A stretch of DNA of 64,000 nt from contig NZ_CP043626.1 of the NCBI RefSeq assembly GCF_008807415.1, positions 3,782,001 through 3,846,000 of the forward strand, in the 5' to 3' direction. Position numbers and translations under genes: made by a program. The stretch comes from Pseudomonas denitrificans (nom. rej.) (lineage in GTDB: Bacteria; Pseudomonadota; Gammaproteobacteria; Pseudomonadales; Pseudomonadaceae). Positions 6,290-14,278 of the stretch are shown here, piece by piece. The number at the start of each line of letters is the position of its first letter. Positions within the stretch are counted from its first letter, which is position 1. The notes below the pieces were generated by a model. The model ran no database searches and was not told the DNA's origin. It saw only the letters and a list, made by a program, of their open reading frames with translations.

Positions 6290-7288
6290 TCAATCCAGCC
6301 TGCTCGCCACCTCAGTGGCCGTCGCGTTGTAGTAGATCATGAGCGAGCGCGGGTCACGGTGTCCGGTCATCCTCGCCAAGTCCAGGACATCAAGCTTTCT
6401 GGCTAGCCTGGTGGTTGCCTCGTGGCGGGTGTCGTGGAACGTCAGGCCATCGATCTTCACCCGTTCACGGATGCGACGGAACATGACGTCAGCCGACCTG
6501 GAAGAAAGAGTGAACAGTTCCTGACGATCGCCAGCGGCATCGACCATCACCTTCAGCAGCTCAACAGCGCGCGAGCTCAGCGGCACCTTGCGAGCATCGC
6601 CGTTTTTGGTGTGGGTCAGCTCCACATATCGGCCACGCAAATTCACCCGCCCCGGGGACAGGCTGAGAATCTCACCTTGCCGCATGGCAGTTTCCAGCGC
6701 GATAAGGAAGGCATAGGCCAGTTCCTGCAACTTGCTGGCGGGTGCCTCACCGGCGACATACCCGAGGCCGTCGAGGATCAGCTTCTCCTCGGCCGCTGAG
6801 ATTCTCCTGTCCCTGGGCGGTTGGTTCTTCGGCCGCTTCACTTCGCGCACCGGATTGGACTTGATCCAGCGCCATTCACGCCGAGCCTGTTCGAACACGC
6901 TCGAAAGCAGCGTCATCTCGCGGCGGACGGTGGAGGTGGCCACTGACTTCAAGCGTAGATCACGCCAGGCGGCAATCTGCTCCGCGCCGACGTCGACGAT
7001 TCGCTCACCGACGAACTCCAGCTCATTGACCAGCTTGTCCAGACGGATCTCTTCCCAACGCTGTCCGACCTTGCTGGGCGACACCTCCAGCTTGTATTTC
7101 TCCAGCGCCTCCTTCAGAGTCGAGTTCGATGCCCCTTTGGGGCCCCCCACTCCAGCGAGAATCTCAGCCTCTCGCTGAGTCGCCCAGGCCACCGCCTCGG
7201 CCTTCGTGGAAAAGGTGCCAGAGTCCCGCACGCCCTTCTTGGCCACCTCGACGCGCCACCCGCCGCTTCGCTTCCTGTACGTTGCCAC
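6290..7288 (-). CDS. int: Tyrosine-recombinase integrase
   Basis: I take GTG 7288 (VATYRKRSGGWRVEV, a usual phage-integrase opening), preceded by AAGGCGG. A GTG at 7330 would add 14 residues encoded by the repeat region. The 332-aa protein has an N-terminal arm-binding domain (about 1-55), a SAM-like core-binding domain (about 60-155) and a C-terminal catalytic domain with R in ETAMRQGE, HxxR in HDTRHE, H in MTGHRD and the nucleophilic Tyr in SLMIYYN. It catalyses site-specific integration and excision with the element's att sites. It lies at the element's right end, just inside the tRNA-like attachment core. Confidence 0.93.
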   Translation of the reverse strand: MATYRKRSGGWRVEVAKKGVRDSGTFSTKAEAVAWATQREAEILAGVGGPKGASNSTLKEALEKYKLEVSPSKVGQRWEEIRLDKLVNELEFVGERIVDVGAEQIAAWRDLRLKSVATSTVRREMTLLSSVFEQARREWRWIKSNPVREVKRPKNQPPRDRRISAAEEKLILDGLGYVAGEAPASKLQELAYAFLIALETAMRQGEILSLSPGRVNLRGRYVELTHTKNGDARKVPLSSRAVELLKVMVDAAGDRQELFTLSSRSADVMFRRIRERVKIDGLTFHDTRHEATTRLARKLDVLDLARMTGHRDPRSLMIYYNATATEVASRLD

Positions 7289-7300
7289 CGTTAACCCGCC

Positions 7301-7377
7301 TTGGCGTAAATTTGGCGTAAACGGTAGCACGAAATTACGCCAAGCCTATGTAAGTTGACGGATTAACTTTGGCGTAA
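7301..7377. repeat. Four TTGGCGTAA repeats, probable integrase arm sites
   Basis: The 9-mer TTGGCGTAA occurs at 7301-7309, 7312-7320 and 7369-7377 on the plus strand and once inverted at 7335-7343, all within 77 bp between the integrase start and the tRNA-like core. Three copies extend to TTGGCGTAAA. Short direct and inverted repeats beside an integrase gene and its core site are typical of arm-type binding sites, and they overlap the likely int promoter, so autoregulation is also possible. Confidence 0.62.
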
Positions 7378-7442
7378 ACCCTTATAGATCGGGCACTTGA
7401 GGAAACCCTATAGAGGTTTACGAAACCCACATGGAGCTATGA

Positions 7443-7462
7443 GAGTCCCTCCCGGGGCACCA
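7443..7462 (+). other. Probable prophage attachment core (displaced tRNA 3' end)
   Basis: GAGTCCCTCCCGGGGCACCA reads as the last 20 nt of a tRNA gene: the 3' half of the T-loop and T-stem, a CCGGGGC acceptor strand, discriminator A and encoded CCA. The upstream sequence cannot form the rest of the T-arm, so this is a fragment and not a tRNA gene. Such fragments mark the far att site of elements integrated into tRNA 3' ends. The intact tRNA would lie at the other end, left of the window. Discriminator A and a GCCCCGG acceptor would suit a tRNA-Leu, but the identity is not shown here. Confidence 0.6.
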
Positions 7463-7504
7463 CCACATCGTTCCGGCAGTTCCGATGAACTGTCGAAACC
7501 CACG

Positions 7505-7531
7505 AAAAACCGGCCCTCGGGCCGGTTTTTT
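7505..7531. terminator. Bidirectional terminator between the att core and the pilin operon
   Basis: AAAAACCGGCC / GGCCGGTTTTT with a CTCG-type loop gives T-runs on both strands. On the minus strand it lies about 50 bp after the fimT-like stop and would end the minor pilin operon. On the plus strand it probably terminated the tRNA whose 3' end survives at 7443-7462. Confidence 0.82.
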
Positions 7532-7580
7532 GTTGTCTGCGATTTCCCTGCCGGGTGCTGGCAGGAGCAGTTTCACCGTA

Positions 7581-8081
7581 TCAGGAACAGGAACCTGTCG
7601 TCGTCTTGCTGACGTAGGCACGCCCCGTGGCGCTGACGTTGACCACTCGCTCCTGGGCGCCGGCAGACGGCGCCGAGCGGCAGACGGTGACGCTCGCCTG
7701 GGTATTGCCCACGCCGCTGGGCTGGAAATCGATCTTGGCGACACTGGAAGTGACCTTGAACCCCGTCGGCGCGGCGGGATGTTTCTGGATCACGGTGGAG
7801 CCGGAAATCACGATCCAGCCCTGCTCCCAGCCCCCGGAGCCGCAACTGGTGCCATTGCTGGATACGCACAGGCTGGTCACCGTGTTGCGCTTGATCGCCT
7901 CGCTGCGCCCCATGGCGACGCCCGCCACCAGATCGTTGGCACTGGAGGCAAGCTTGCCGGTAAGGGTCGCATCGCTGAGTGAAGGCACGGCTATGCCGAC
8001 CAGGATGGCCAGCACCGCGAGTGTCACCATCAGTTCCAGCAAGGTGAAACCATTGGCCAGGCGTCTGTTGATCGCGTTCAT
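7581..8081 (-). CDS. fimT: GspH/FimT-family minor pseudopilin
   Basis: This 166-aa prepilin has an 11-residue leader (MNAINRRLANG) and the cleavage/methylation motif G|FTLLELMVTLAVLAILVGIA with Glu at +5, a PilD substrate. The C-terminal beta-rich region has paired cysteines (CVSSNGTSCGSGGWEQGW, and others near the end) and fits the GspH/FimT fold. It is the last gene of the minus-strand operon, 11 bp after pilY1. GspH/FimT-family proteins prime pilus assembly, and some bind DNA during uptake. I cannot separate FimT from FimU by eye. Confidence 0.85.
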   Translation of the reverse strand: MNAINRRLANGFTLLELMVTLAVLAILVGIAVPSLSDATLTGKLASSANDLVAGVAMGRSEAIKRNTVTSLCVSSNGTSCGSGGWEQGWIVISGSTVIQKHPAAPTGFKVTSSVAKIDFQPSGVGNTQASVTVCRSAPSAGAQERVVNVSATGRAYVSKTTTGSCS

Positions 8082-8092
8082 GGCTCGCCCTC

Positions 8093-11000
8093 CTATCGCT
8101 CGATATCCCAGAACACCCAGGACTTGGGCTGCGGACTGGTGCCCGGCGCGGTCGGCTCGGAGACCTTCAGCGGTGAATCGGAAGAACCGCCGATGATGAA
8201 GTCCCTCAGGCTGCCGTCGTCGAGTTGTACGCGCCCCGCCACGGGTGACGGAGGCAGGCCGCCGCCGGAGATGACGCCGAAGCGCTGGTCGCCGGTACCT
8301 GCGGCGTTCAGGTAGCTGATGTTGTAGACGCGCGCGGTGCCCAGGCTGGAGCAGCTGGTGGGGCTGGCCACGGCAGGCTGGTGGGTGCTGAAGGTGATGT
8401 TGTTGTAAAGCAGCAGCGCCGAGGTCACTACCTGCTCGGTCGACTGCAAGCCCAGGTACCAGCCTTTGGGGTAGGCCGCGACCTGCGTATTGGTGGGCGT
8501 TGCCGTGGAGGTAATGGGCAGCAGCGAGCTGTTGCAGATCAGGTTGGCGGCGCAGGTGGCGTTCTCCAGGGTCAGCCAGTTGACGTCGCTGGGCTTGTCG
8601 CGCAGGGCATAGAAGCGGTTCGCCACGCTGGCGGCGGAGGTGTAGGTCAGCAGTGGCTTCTCGCGGTCGCCGGAGCCCAGCAGGATCACGTACTCGCCGT
8701 TGACGGAGGCCACCTCCGGGCCATAGAGGAACTTGCGGTTGGCTGTACAGGAAGTCGCCGTCGCGCACCCCAGGGAAGCGATCTTGGTCATGGTCCAGTT
8801 GGCCGGCGGGGTACTGCCGATGGCACTGAAGGCATCGACGCCGGAGATCCGGTAGACGTTGCCGCCCATGTCGGAGGCATAGCCGTAGGCGATCAGGCCG
8901 CTGCTGTTGGTGACCAGGGCGACACTGCCAACGACCCCGCGATCGGTGTCGAAGGTTTTCAGCAAGGCGCCGGTGTCCGCATCCAGCAGATAGATGTGAT
9001 TGCCCTTGGAGGTCGCCGTGCAGGTATTGGGATCGGCGTCCTCGCACTTGTCGTAGCCACCGCCCATGGCCAGGATCGTCGACGCACCGCTGCCGTAGCC
9101 TTGCGCCAGGACGGGAACCGGCGTCGCCCAGGTCTGCCCAATGCCGCTGAGGCCAGTACCGCAGCCGGTGTCATTGGCCATGTTGGGACAACCGATCTTC
9201 CACTTCAGGGTCGGGCTGGCCGGGGTGGTGACGTCAAAGGCATAGATCGAGCGGCCGCCGCGGCGCATGGCGGAATAGATCCAGGTGCTGGTGCCCTGCT
9301 GCACCACGGAAACCGAGCCGTCCATGCCATAGTCCTTGGGCTGCGGCGTGGGCGTGCCCGTGGTATGGCCGGGGAAGCTGATGGTGGTGGTGTTGTCCCG
9401 CAGGCGCTTGATCCGCGGGTAGAACTCCGGCGGCATGAACGACCAGATTTCACTGCCGGCCGAGACGCCCGCGACGGTTCCGCTGCGGTTGCCGTTGATA
9501 GCGTGCAACAGCCCGTCGTTGGCGCCGTAGTAGACCACCACCAGGGGTGAAGACGTGGTTCCGTAGTTGACCGCCGCAGGGCGCGAGTGCACGACGTCGC
9601 CGTGAACCGAGGAGCGCATCTCGGTGACGTTGGCGTTGAGGTTCTCGTCCTGATTGTCGGCGCCGATGGCCCAACCGATCAGGTTGGTCCGCTCGGTGGC
9701 GTCTGCCGCCCCCAGCAGGGCCTGGGTGACGGCCGTGTTGGCGGTGTTGAAGTTGGTCAGCGTCGCACAGGTCGTGGGATCGCAAGTCTTCATGGTCCGC
9801 GAACTGGCCTGGCGCAAAACATAGGCCTGGGCGCCCTTCTCGACGATGTTGCCGTCGGGATAGTTGGACACGTCGGAGCCGGTCACGGTCAGGCAGTTGC
9901 CCTGCGGCTTGAACGCCCAGTAGTTGTCCAGCGACGTGGGCGTCCAGAAGCTGCGGGCGCATTCGGTGATGAAACCGGTGCCGCTGTTGATTGCGCTGTT
10001 GCCGTTGGCGTCCACCGTGGTGAGCTGGCTGCTGACCACGCCCACCTTGTATTGCTTGAGGTTGCCGGGCCAGCGCGGGAAGGAATCGGAGTCGGGGCGG
10101 AACATGCCGACGAACACCTGGTTCAGGTAGGTGCTCTGGGAGCTGACGCTGATCGGCAGGGTGACGGAGGCGAACACGCTGTTGGTGGCCTGGATCTCGG
10201 AGAAGATGGCATTCAGCGCATCGGAGATCTGCGTGCCACTGGCCGTCACGTCGAAATATTTGCCACTGCTGACGTTGGCCATGCTCTTCAACAGGGCGGT
10301 CCAACCCGGGCCCTGGCCGGTGGTGACCTTGTTGATATCCACGGTGTAGGTGGTGATGGCCTGGGTGCTCTTCTTCATGAAGCGCGCCCATTCGTCGGCC
10401 ACGTTGTCCTGCGAGCCGCTAGGGGAAATGGGGATCGCCGTGGTATTGCCCCCGGCAGCAGTCAATGCACTGGTCGCCTGCTTGATATCGTTGGTGTTGT
10501 CCTGCGCCGCGCCGTTACTGATGTAGATGATGAAGTTTTTCGCGCAACCAGCGACGATCGGGTTGTTGTAGGTGGTGGCGTCCTTCGACGCCAGGGCGTT
10601 GCCGCTCAGGGCATAGATCGCGTTGGATGCGGTGGTGCCGCTGGCGTTGCCGGCGAAGTCGGTCTTGACCTTCTGGTTGCCGGAATTGGGCGTGCCCGCC
10701 GAGTAATACAGCCAGGCCTCCTCCATGGCCTTGCTGATCTTGCCGCCATTGGACTTGTCGCTCCCCACGTCCAGGCTGCTGACCAGCGCCTGGTACTTGG
10801 GCTTGGTCGAACTGTCGAGCAGACGCATGGCGGCACGCACATAGGCGCCGTCGTCACCCTTGTTGCCGCTGCCGGTCTCGCTGAACAGCATCAGGCTGAC
10901 GCGGAACTTGTTCACCTGCAGCCCGTTGACCACAGAGGCCAGCGCAGTCATCTCGTTGCTGAACGGCGTGGTCCAGTTGGCGGTGTTGTCCAGGATGATC

Positions 11001-11149
11001 AGGACGTTGGGCGCGTCCGTGGCACCGGTGGGCGTACCCACGAACAGGTCGATGTCCTCGGCACGAACGGCCGACTGGGCGACGCACAGGAGGCAGAGGG
11101 CGAAAATCCGCCGGAGCATTCCGGCCTGGCAGCTCTTGTTCATGTTCAT
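8093..11149 (-). CDS. pilY1: PilY1-like type IV pilus tip adhesin
   Basis: The ATG at 11149 overlaps the pilX stop (ATGA); an in-frame ATG follows at 11143. The 1018-aa protein has a signal peptide (about 1-30, ending AVRA|ED), an N-terminal von Willebrand A domain and a C-terminal PilC/PilY1 beta-propeller (about 600-1000, with VVYYGANDGLLHAINGN and ASDMGGNVYRISG). It caps the pilus and takes part in adhesion, retraction control and surface sensing. The MIDAS-like site reads DNTAN (54-58) instead of DxSxS. I do not find the DxDxNxD calcium loop expected in the propeller; the segment before ASDMGGN reads VTNSSGLIAYGY. The length is a little below the roughly 1160 aa of the P. aeruginosa protein. 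Confidence 0.9.
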   Translation of the reverse strand: MNMNKSCQAGMLRRIFALCLLCVAQSAVRAEDIDLFVGTPTGATDAPNVLIILDNTANWTTPFSNEMTALASVVNGLQVNKFRVSLMLFSETGSGNKGDDGAYVRAAMRLLDSSTKPKYQALVSSLDVGSDKSNGGKISKAMEEAWLYYSAGTPNSGNQKVKTDFAGNASGTTASNAIYALSGNALASKDATTYNNPIVAGCAKNFIIYISNGAAQDNTNDIKQATSALTAAGGNTTAIPISPSGSQDNVADEWARFMKKSTQAITTYTVDINKVTTGQGPGWTALLKSMANVSSGKYFDVTASGTQISDALNAIFSEIQATNSVFASVTLPISVSSQSTYLNQVFVGMFRPDSDSFPRWPGNLKQYKVGVVSSQLTTVDANGNSAINSGTGFITECARSFWTPTSLDNYWAFKPQGNCLTVTGSDVSNYPDGNIVEKGAQAYVLRQASSRTMKTCDPTTCATLTNFNTANTAVTQALLGAADATERTNLIGWAIGADNQDENLNANVTEMRSSVHGDVVHSRPAAVNYGTTSSPLVVVYYGANDGLLHAINGNRSGTVAGVSAGSEIWSFMPPEFYPRIKRLRDNTTTISFPGHTTGTPTPQPKDYGMDGSVSVVQQGTSTWIYSAMRRGGRSIYAFDVTTPASPTLKWKIGCPNMANDTGCGTGLSGIGQTWATPVPVLAQGYGSGASTILAMGGGYDKCEDADPNTCTATSKGNHIYLLDADTGALLKTFDTDRGVVGSVALVTNSSGLIAYGYASDMGGNVYRISGVDAFSAIGSTPPANWTMTKIASLGCATATSCTANRKFLYGPEVASVNGEYVILLGSGDREKPLLTYTSAASVANRFYALRDKPSDVNWLTLENATCAANLICNSSLLPITSTATPTNTQVAAYPKGWYLGLQSTEQVVTSALLLYNNITFSTHQPAVASPTSCSSLGTARVYNISYLNAAGTGDQRFGVISGGGLPPSPVAGRVQLDDGSLRDFIIGGSSDSPLKVSEPTAPGTSPQPKSWVFWDIER

Positions 11150-11634
11150 GCTCCGCACGCGGCGACTTTCTGCGAATCGGTCAGGTGCACCCGCACCCCG
11201 GAACGCACTCTTACCGAGGTGCCGGTCACGGCATCGGTGACATCGGCGTTGAGCCCCCAGACGGTGTCCCATCCCGTGGAACACATGGCTGCCTGGCCAC
11301 CACCACAAGCCAGATTGGAGGGACTCGGCCTGGCGCTCATGCACACCGGCGACGCCATGGAAACCTGGTAGTCGGTGGTACCGTCGTTATTGATGTCGAC
11401 ATTGAGCTGCTCCGCCGCCGGCGCGGCGGTGAAGGCCGAGCCGATGACCCGCTGGATACCGACATCAGCCGCGGCAATGGCCTCGTTGCGGAACTGCATG
11501 TTGCCCACTGCCTTCAGATTGGTGCCGCTGAGGGTGTAGGCGCTGCCGACCATCAGCATCAGCATCAGCAACATCACCAGGGCGACCACCAGGGTCGCGC
11601 CCTGCTGGGCTCTCGAATTGCGCTGCGTCGTCAT
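11146..11634 (-). CDS. pilX: PilX-like minor pilin
   Basis: This 162-aa protein has a short basic leader ending QQG and a long hydrophobic helix (ATLVVALVMLLMLMLMVG). As in other PilX proteins, the usual Glu+5 is absent, and the family's N-terminal RNEAIAAADVGIQRV-like region is present. Three C-terminal cysteine-containing segments follow. It overlaps pilW and pilY1 by four bases each, so the operon is translationally coupled. PilX works with PilV, PilW and FimU as the pilus-initiation complex that presents PilY1. Confidence 0.87.
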   Translation of the reverse strand: MTTQRNSRAQQGATLVVALVMLLMLMLMVGSAYTLSGTNLKAVGNMQFRNEAIAAADVGIQRVIGSAFTAAPAAEQLNVDINNDGTTDYQVSMASPVCMSARPSPSNLACGGGQAAMCSTGWDTVWGLNADVTDAVTGTSVRVRSGVRVHLTDSQKVAACGA

Positions 11635-12749
11635 GGCGTCTGCCTCCGACGGGATACGTTCACCAGCGTGGCGCTGGAGGTGAACAGATGCCGTTTGTAG
11701 CCATCGGTGAACGGGCCCAGGGTGGAGCTACCCAGGGCGTAGGTCTTGTCCGAGGTGTAGCCCGCGGTTTGCGTGCGGGCGCGAGCCAGGACGTAGAGCC
11801 GGGCTTCCACCACATTCGCCAGCTGGGCCACCGTGCAGGAACCGGCCCCGCAATGGACAAAGCTGCCGTCGGGCGAGCCATCGCCACGGTTGGTCACGGT
11901 GACCCGGGTATTGGGGTCATCCCAATGCGGCGCCGCGAGGTAATCGGTCGGATCGTTCGACTTGCTGAGGCTGTCCAGGCCCAGCTCGACGCGGAAGGCC
12001 TCGACCCCCTCGATCAGCGGTACTGCTGCCTGCAGCGCGTTGGCCGGCGCGGCCCCACCGGAAAGATCGAAGGTGGAGCGCATCAGGGTCGGTATGCCAT
12101 CGCCTGCGCTCACCGCGTAATCGCGCACGTAATACAGATCGATGACGAACTTGCGACGCTCGGCGATGGTCAGGCAATTGAGGCTCGTCAGGGTGAACCC
12201 GGTGGTGTCCAGCACAAAGGCCCCGAGGGTCTCGTTCTTGCAGAAGGACGACTGGAAATACACCTTGCCGGCTGCCAGTGCATCGCAATTGCCAACGCCC
12301 GGTGAGCAGGTATCGACATGCCGCACCACCAGCACATCGGAGTTGCTCGCCAGGTTGGTGACTATCGCCGAACAACCGGGGGGCACCGCGGAGAAGGTCT
12401 GTGCCGCGATGCCGACGGAGTTGATCCTGTCCTGCTGCGTCCAGGTCGAGAAGGCCGAGCACACCGGCGGCAACGCCGTCGGGTAATCGGCCGGCGGATC
12501 GGTCGCGGTCAGGTCATCGAACTGCGGTACATAGCCATTCCAGAACCCGGCGTGGGCGAGGTCTTCCTGCAGCAGGCCCACGGCGAAGCGCCCATTCTCG
12601 ATCAGCGAGTTGGTCTGAGCCATGTCGTCACTGGTCCGGCGTAGGTTCAGGTAGAGCGTCAGCACCGCGACCATGATCAGCAGGCTGATGGTCACTGCGA
12701 TCATCATCTCTACCAGGGTGAAGCCCCTGTGGCGGGATACGCCCCTCAT
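11631..12749 (-). CDS. pilW: PilW-like minor pilin
   Basis: The ATG at 12749 overlaps the pilV stop (ATGA). The 372-aa protein has the leader MRGVSRHRG and the prepilin motif FTLVEMMIAVTISLLIMVAV, followed by the ENGRFAVGLLQEDLAHAGFW stretch typical of PilW. It is much longer than the other minor pilins, as usual for this family. It acts in the cytoplasmic membrane as part of the priming complex for type IV pilus assembly. An open frame extending upstream of this ATG encodes non-prepilin residues, so this start is preferred. Confidence 0.88.
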   Translation of the reverse strand: MRGVSRHRGFTLVEMMIAVTISLLIMVAVLTLYLNLRRTSDDMAQTNSLIENGRFAVGLLQEDLAHAGFWNGYVPQFDDLTATDPPADYPTALPPVCSAFSTWTQQDRINSVGIAAQTFSAVPPGCSAIVTNLASNSDVLVVRHVDTCSPGVGNCDALAAGKVYFQSSFCKNETLGAFVLDTTGFTLTSLNCLTIAERRKFVIDLYYVRDYAVSAGDGIPTLMRSTFDLSGGAAPANALQAAVPLIEGVEAFRVELGLDSLSKSNDPTDYLAAPHWDDPNTRVTVTNRGDGSPDGSFVHCGAGSCTVAQLANVVEARLYVLARARTQTAGYTSDKTYALGSSTLGPFTDGYKRHLFTSSATLVNVSRRRQTP

Positions 12750-13297
12750 AGCGAGGCCACCCGCACAACCGTGGTGACCACGCGCCGGCACAGGTCGCTG
12801 CTGCATCCGGAGCTGCCGTTGTAGCTGTTACTGCCACACGCCACGCTCGAAGGCGGCGCCGAGATCGGCGACATGCCCTGCCAGGCCACGGTGATCAGGT
12901 ACTGATTGCTGCCCAGCGACTCGATGCAGCCTCGCCCGCCGAGCATGGCGCCGGCCTTCACGCTGCCGCCGCCCACTTCCGCCGCGCCCTGCAGGCTGTT
13001 GCACCAGTCAGCGAGGTCCGCCTGCTGACGGGTCCCGCTGCTGGTCGGACAGGACATGCCCGCTCCCACCGGCGAGCTGCTGCCGGTGACATAGCTGGAG
13101 GAGTTCTTCGCGTTGGCGTTCATCCGGCTGGACATGTCATTGAGCAGCAGCAGCGCCTGGGCGCGCTGGTAGGACTCCATGTCCGACAGCTGCATGCGCA
13201 TCTGCAGCTTGGCCAGGCCGAGCAGGCCCAGCGAGATGATGAGGATACTGACAAGCAGCTCGATCAGGGTGAAGCCGCGGTGCCGGGAGGTCATCAT
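12746..13297 (-). CDS. pilV: PilV-like minor pilin
   Basis: The 183-aa protein has a leader ending SRHRG and the class III signal FTLIELLVSILIISLGLLGL, with the KLQMRMQLSDMESYQRAQAL helix usual for PilV. ATG 13297 is chosen; ATG 13294 and GTG 13309 (which would overlap pilE) are alternatives with no better ribosome-binding site. Several cysteines in the C-terminal domain probably form disulfides. It lies 5 bp after pilE and overlaps pilW by four bases, within the coupled minor-pilin operon. Confidence 0.85.
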   Translation of the reverse strand: MMTSRHRGFTLIELLVSILIISLGLLGLAKLQMRMQLSDMESYQRAQALLLLNDMSSRMNANAKNSSSYVTGSSSPVGAGMSCPTSSGTRQQADLADWCNSLQGAAEVGGGSVKAGAMLGGRGCIESLGSNQYLITVAWQGMSPISAPPSSVACGSNSYNGSSGCSSDLCRRVVTTVVRVASL

Positions 13298-13302
13298 GTT
13301 GA

Positions 13303-13692
13303 TCACCACTTCGCCGATGGCGTCCGAGTGCCGTCGCTGGCCAGGGTCAGGTTGCCGTCGCTGGCCTGCCCGCCGCTCGGGGTGAAGGTGATGGTGAAAG
13401 TCGGCGGTGTGCCGCTGCCCACGGTGATGTCGTAGCTGTAGTCGCCCGACACCTCACTGGGCAGCGCGTAGCCACCACCTTCCAGCGCCGACTTGCTGGC
13501 GTAGGCGCGGTTGGCCAGCAGGTACTGCTGCTGGCGGTTGGCGATATCCATCATCTGCGCCTGGGCCGCGGACCGCTTGCCCCGGATGACGTACTGCTGA
13601 TAGCTGGGGTAAGCGATTGCAGCCAGGATCGCTACTATCGCCGCCACCACCATCAACTCGATCAGGGTAAAACCACGGGAACTAACAGGCAT
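13303..13692 (-). CDS. pilE: PilE-like minor pilin, first gene of the operon
   Basis: This 129-aa prepilin starts at ATG 13692, preceded by AAAGAGAG; an upstream ATG at 13725 would add a lysine-rich, unlikely leader. The leader MPVSSRG precedes FTLIELMVVAAIVAILAAIA with Glu+5, and the helix continues YPSYQQYVIRGKRSAAQAQM. The C-terminal domain lacks an obvious disulfide loop. In P. aeruginosa pilE is the last gene of fimU-pilVWXY1Y2E; here it is first and followed by pilV, so the operon is reordered. It helps connect the tip complex to the major pilin. Confidence 0.86.
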   Translation of the reverse strand: MPVSSRGFTLIELMVVAAIVAILAAIAYPSYQQYVIRGKRSAAQAQMMDIANRQQQYLLANRAYASKSALEGGGYALPSEVSGDYSYDITVGSGTPPTFTITFTPSGGQASDGNLTLASDGTRTPSAKW

Positions 13693-14278
13693 TATCGAGA
13701 CTCTCTTTGCCGGGGCCTTTTTCAAAGACTCTATTAGTTAAATGGCGAATCGCCACCCCGTCGACACAGTAATTCAATACCAGTCGTCGCCGACGTATCG
13801 CCATATATAAAAATAGCTAACGAAAAGAGGGCCAATTCCGGAGCGCCAAAATACCAACACCCTCTGAATCCGGGGCATTAGAACGAAACATCGCGAGGGC
13901 AGAAAGGCTTGTAAATCAGTCACATCCGCATACAAACAAACACCCGACAGCCAGCCAGCAAAGCAATATAAAGAACAACCGTACCATTCATGAAATACAC
14001 ATGAAGAAGTTGTGAAAAAAACGTAAAATCAAACTCTCCATAGTGCATTTCAAGTTAATAACATCAGCACTGATAACCTATTAAAATTCAGCCATCTCGC
14101 AATAACGAACGAGAAACCATTACATCTTTAAAACTATGCTTATCCGACTATTCATCAGCTAACTATCGAGTCAATCAGCTCCCAGACAGGAACAGCCGGC
14201 TGTTCACATCCGCTCCACAAGCTGGAAAATTTTCCCAGTGCGCCGCCCCCTCACCGCAACAGGGACGGCAAGCCGGCA
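13693..14278. other. AT-rich non-coding stretch upstream of the pilin operon
   Basis: I find no convincing coding sequence in these 586 bases. The part from about 13,780 to 14,160 is strikingly AT-rich for this chromosome, with runs such as TATATAAAAATAG near 13,803 and TGAAAAAAACGTAAAAT near 14,010. The pilin promoter should lie between 13,700 and 13,850 on the minus strand. I looked for a sigma-54 GG-N10-GC site and did not see one. Low GC here suggests acquired DNA or a large regulatory or small-RNA region. Confidence 0.5.

Noticed and set aside
7380..7465. An intact tRNA gene at the att site
   Set aside because: Only the last 20 nt look like a tRNA; upstream bases cannot form the T-arm, anticodon arm or acceptor 5' strand.
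9587..11371. A long plus-strand frame across pilY1
   Set aside because: It is antisense to a gene with clear vWA and PilC propeller motifs, has no RBS and shows shadow-like Val/Gly/Ala composition.
13693..14278. A sigma-54 promoter or small ORF in the AT-rich gap
   Set aside because: No GG-N10-GC element with TGGCAC/TTGC character and no short frame with a good Shine-Dalgarno was found by eye.
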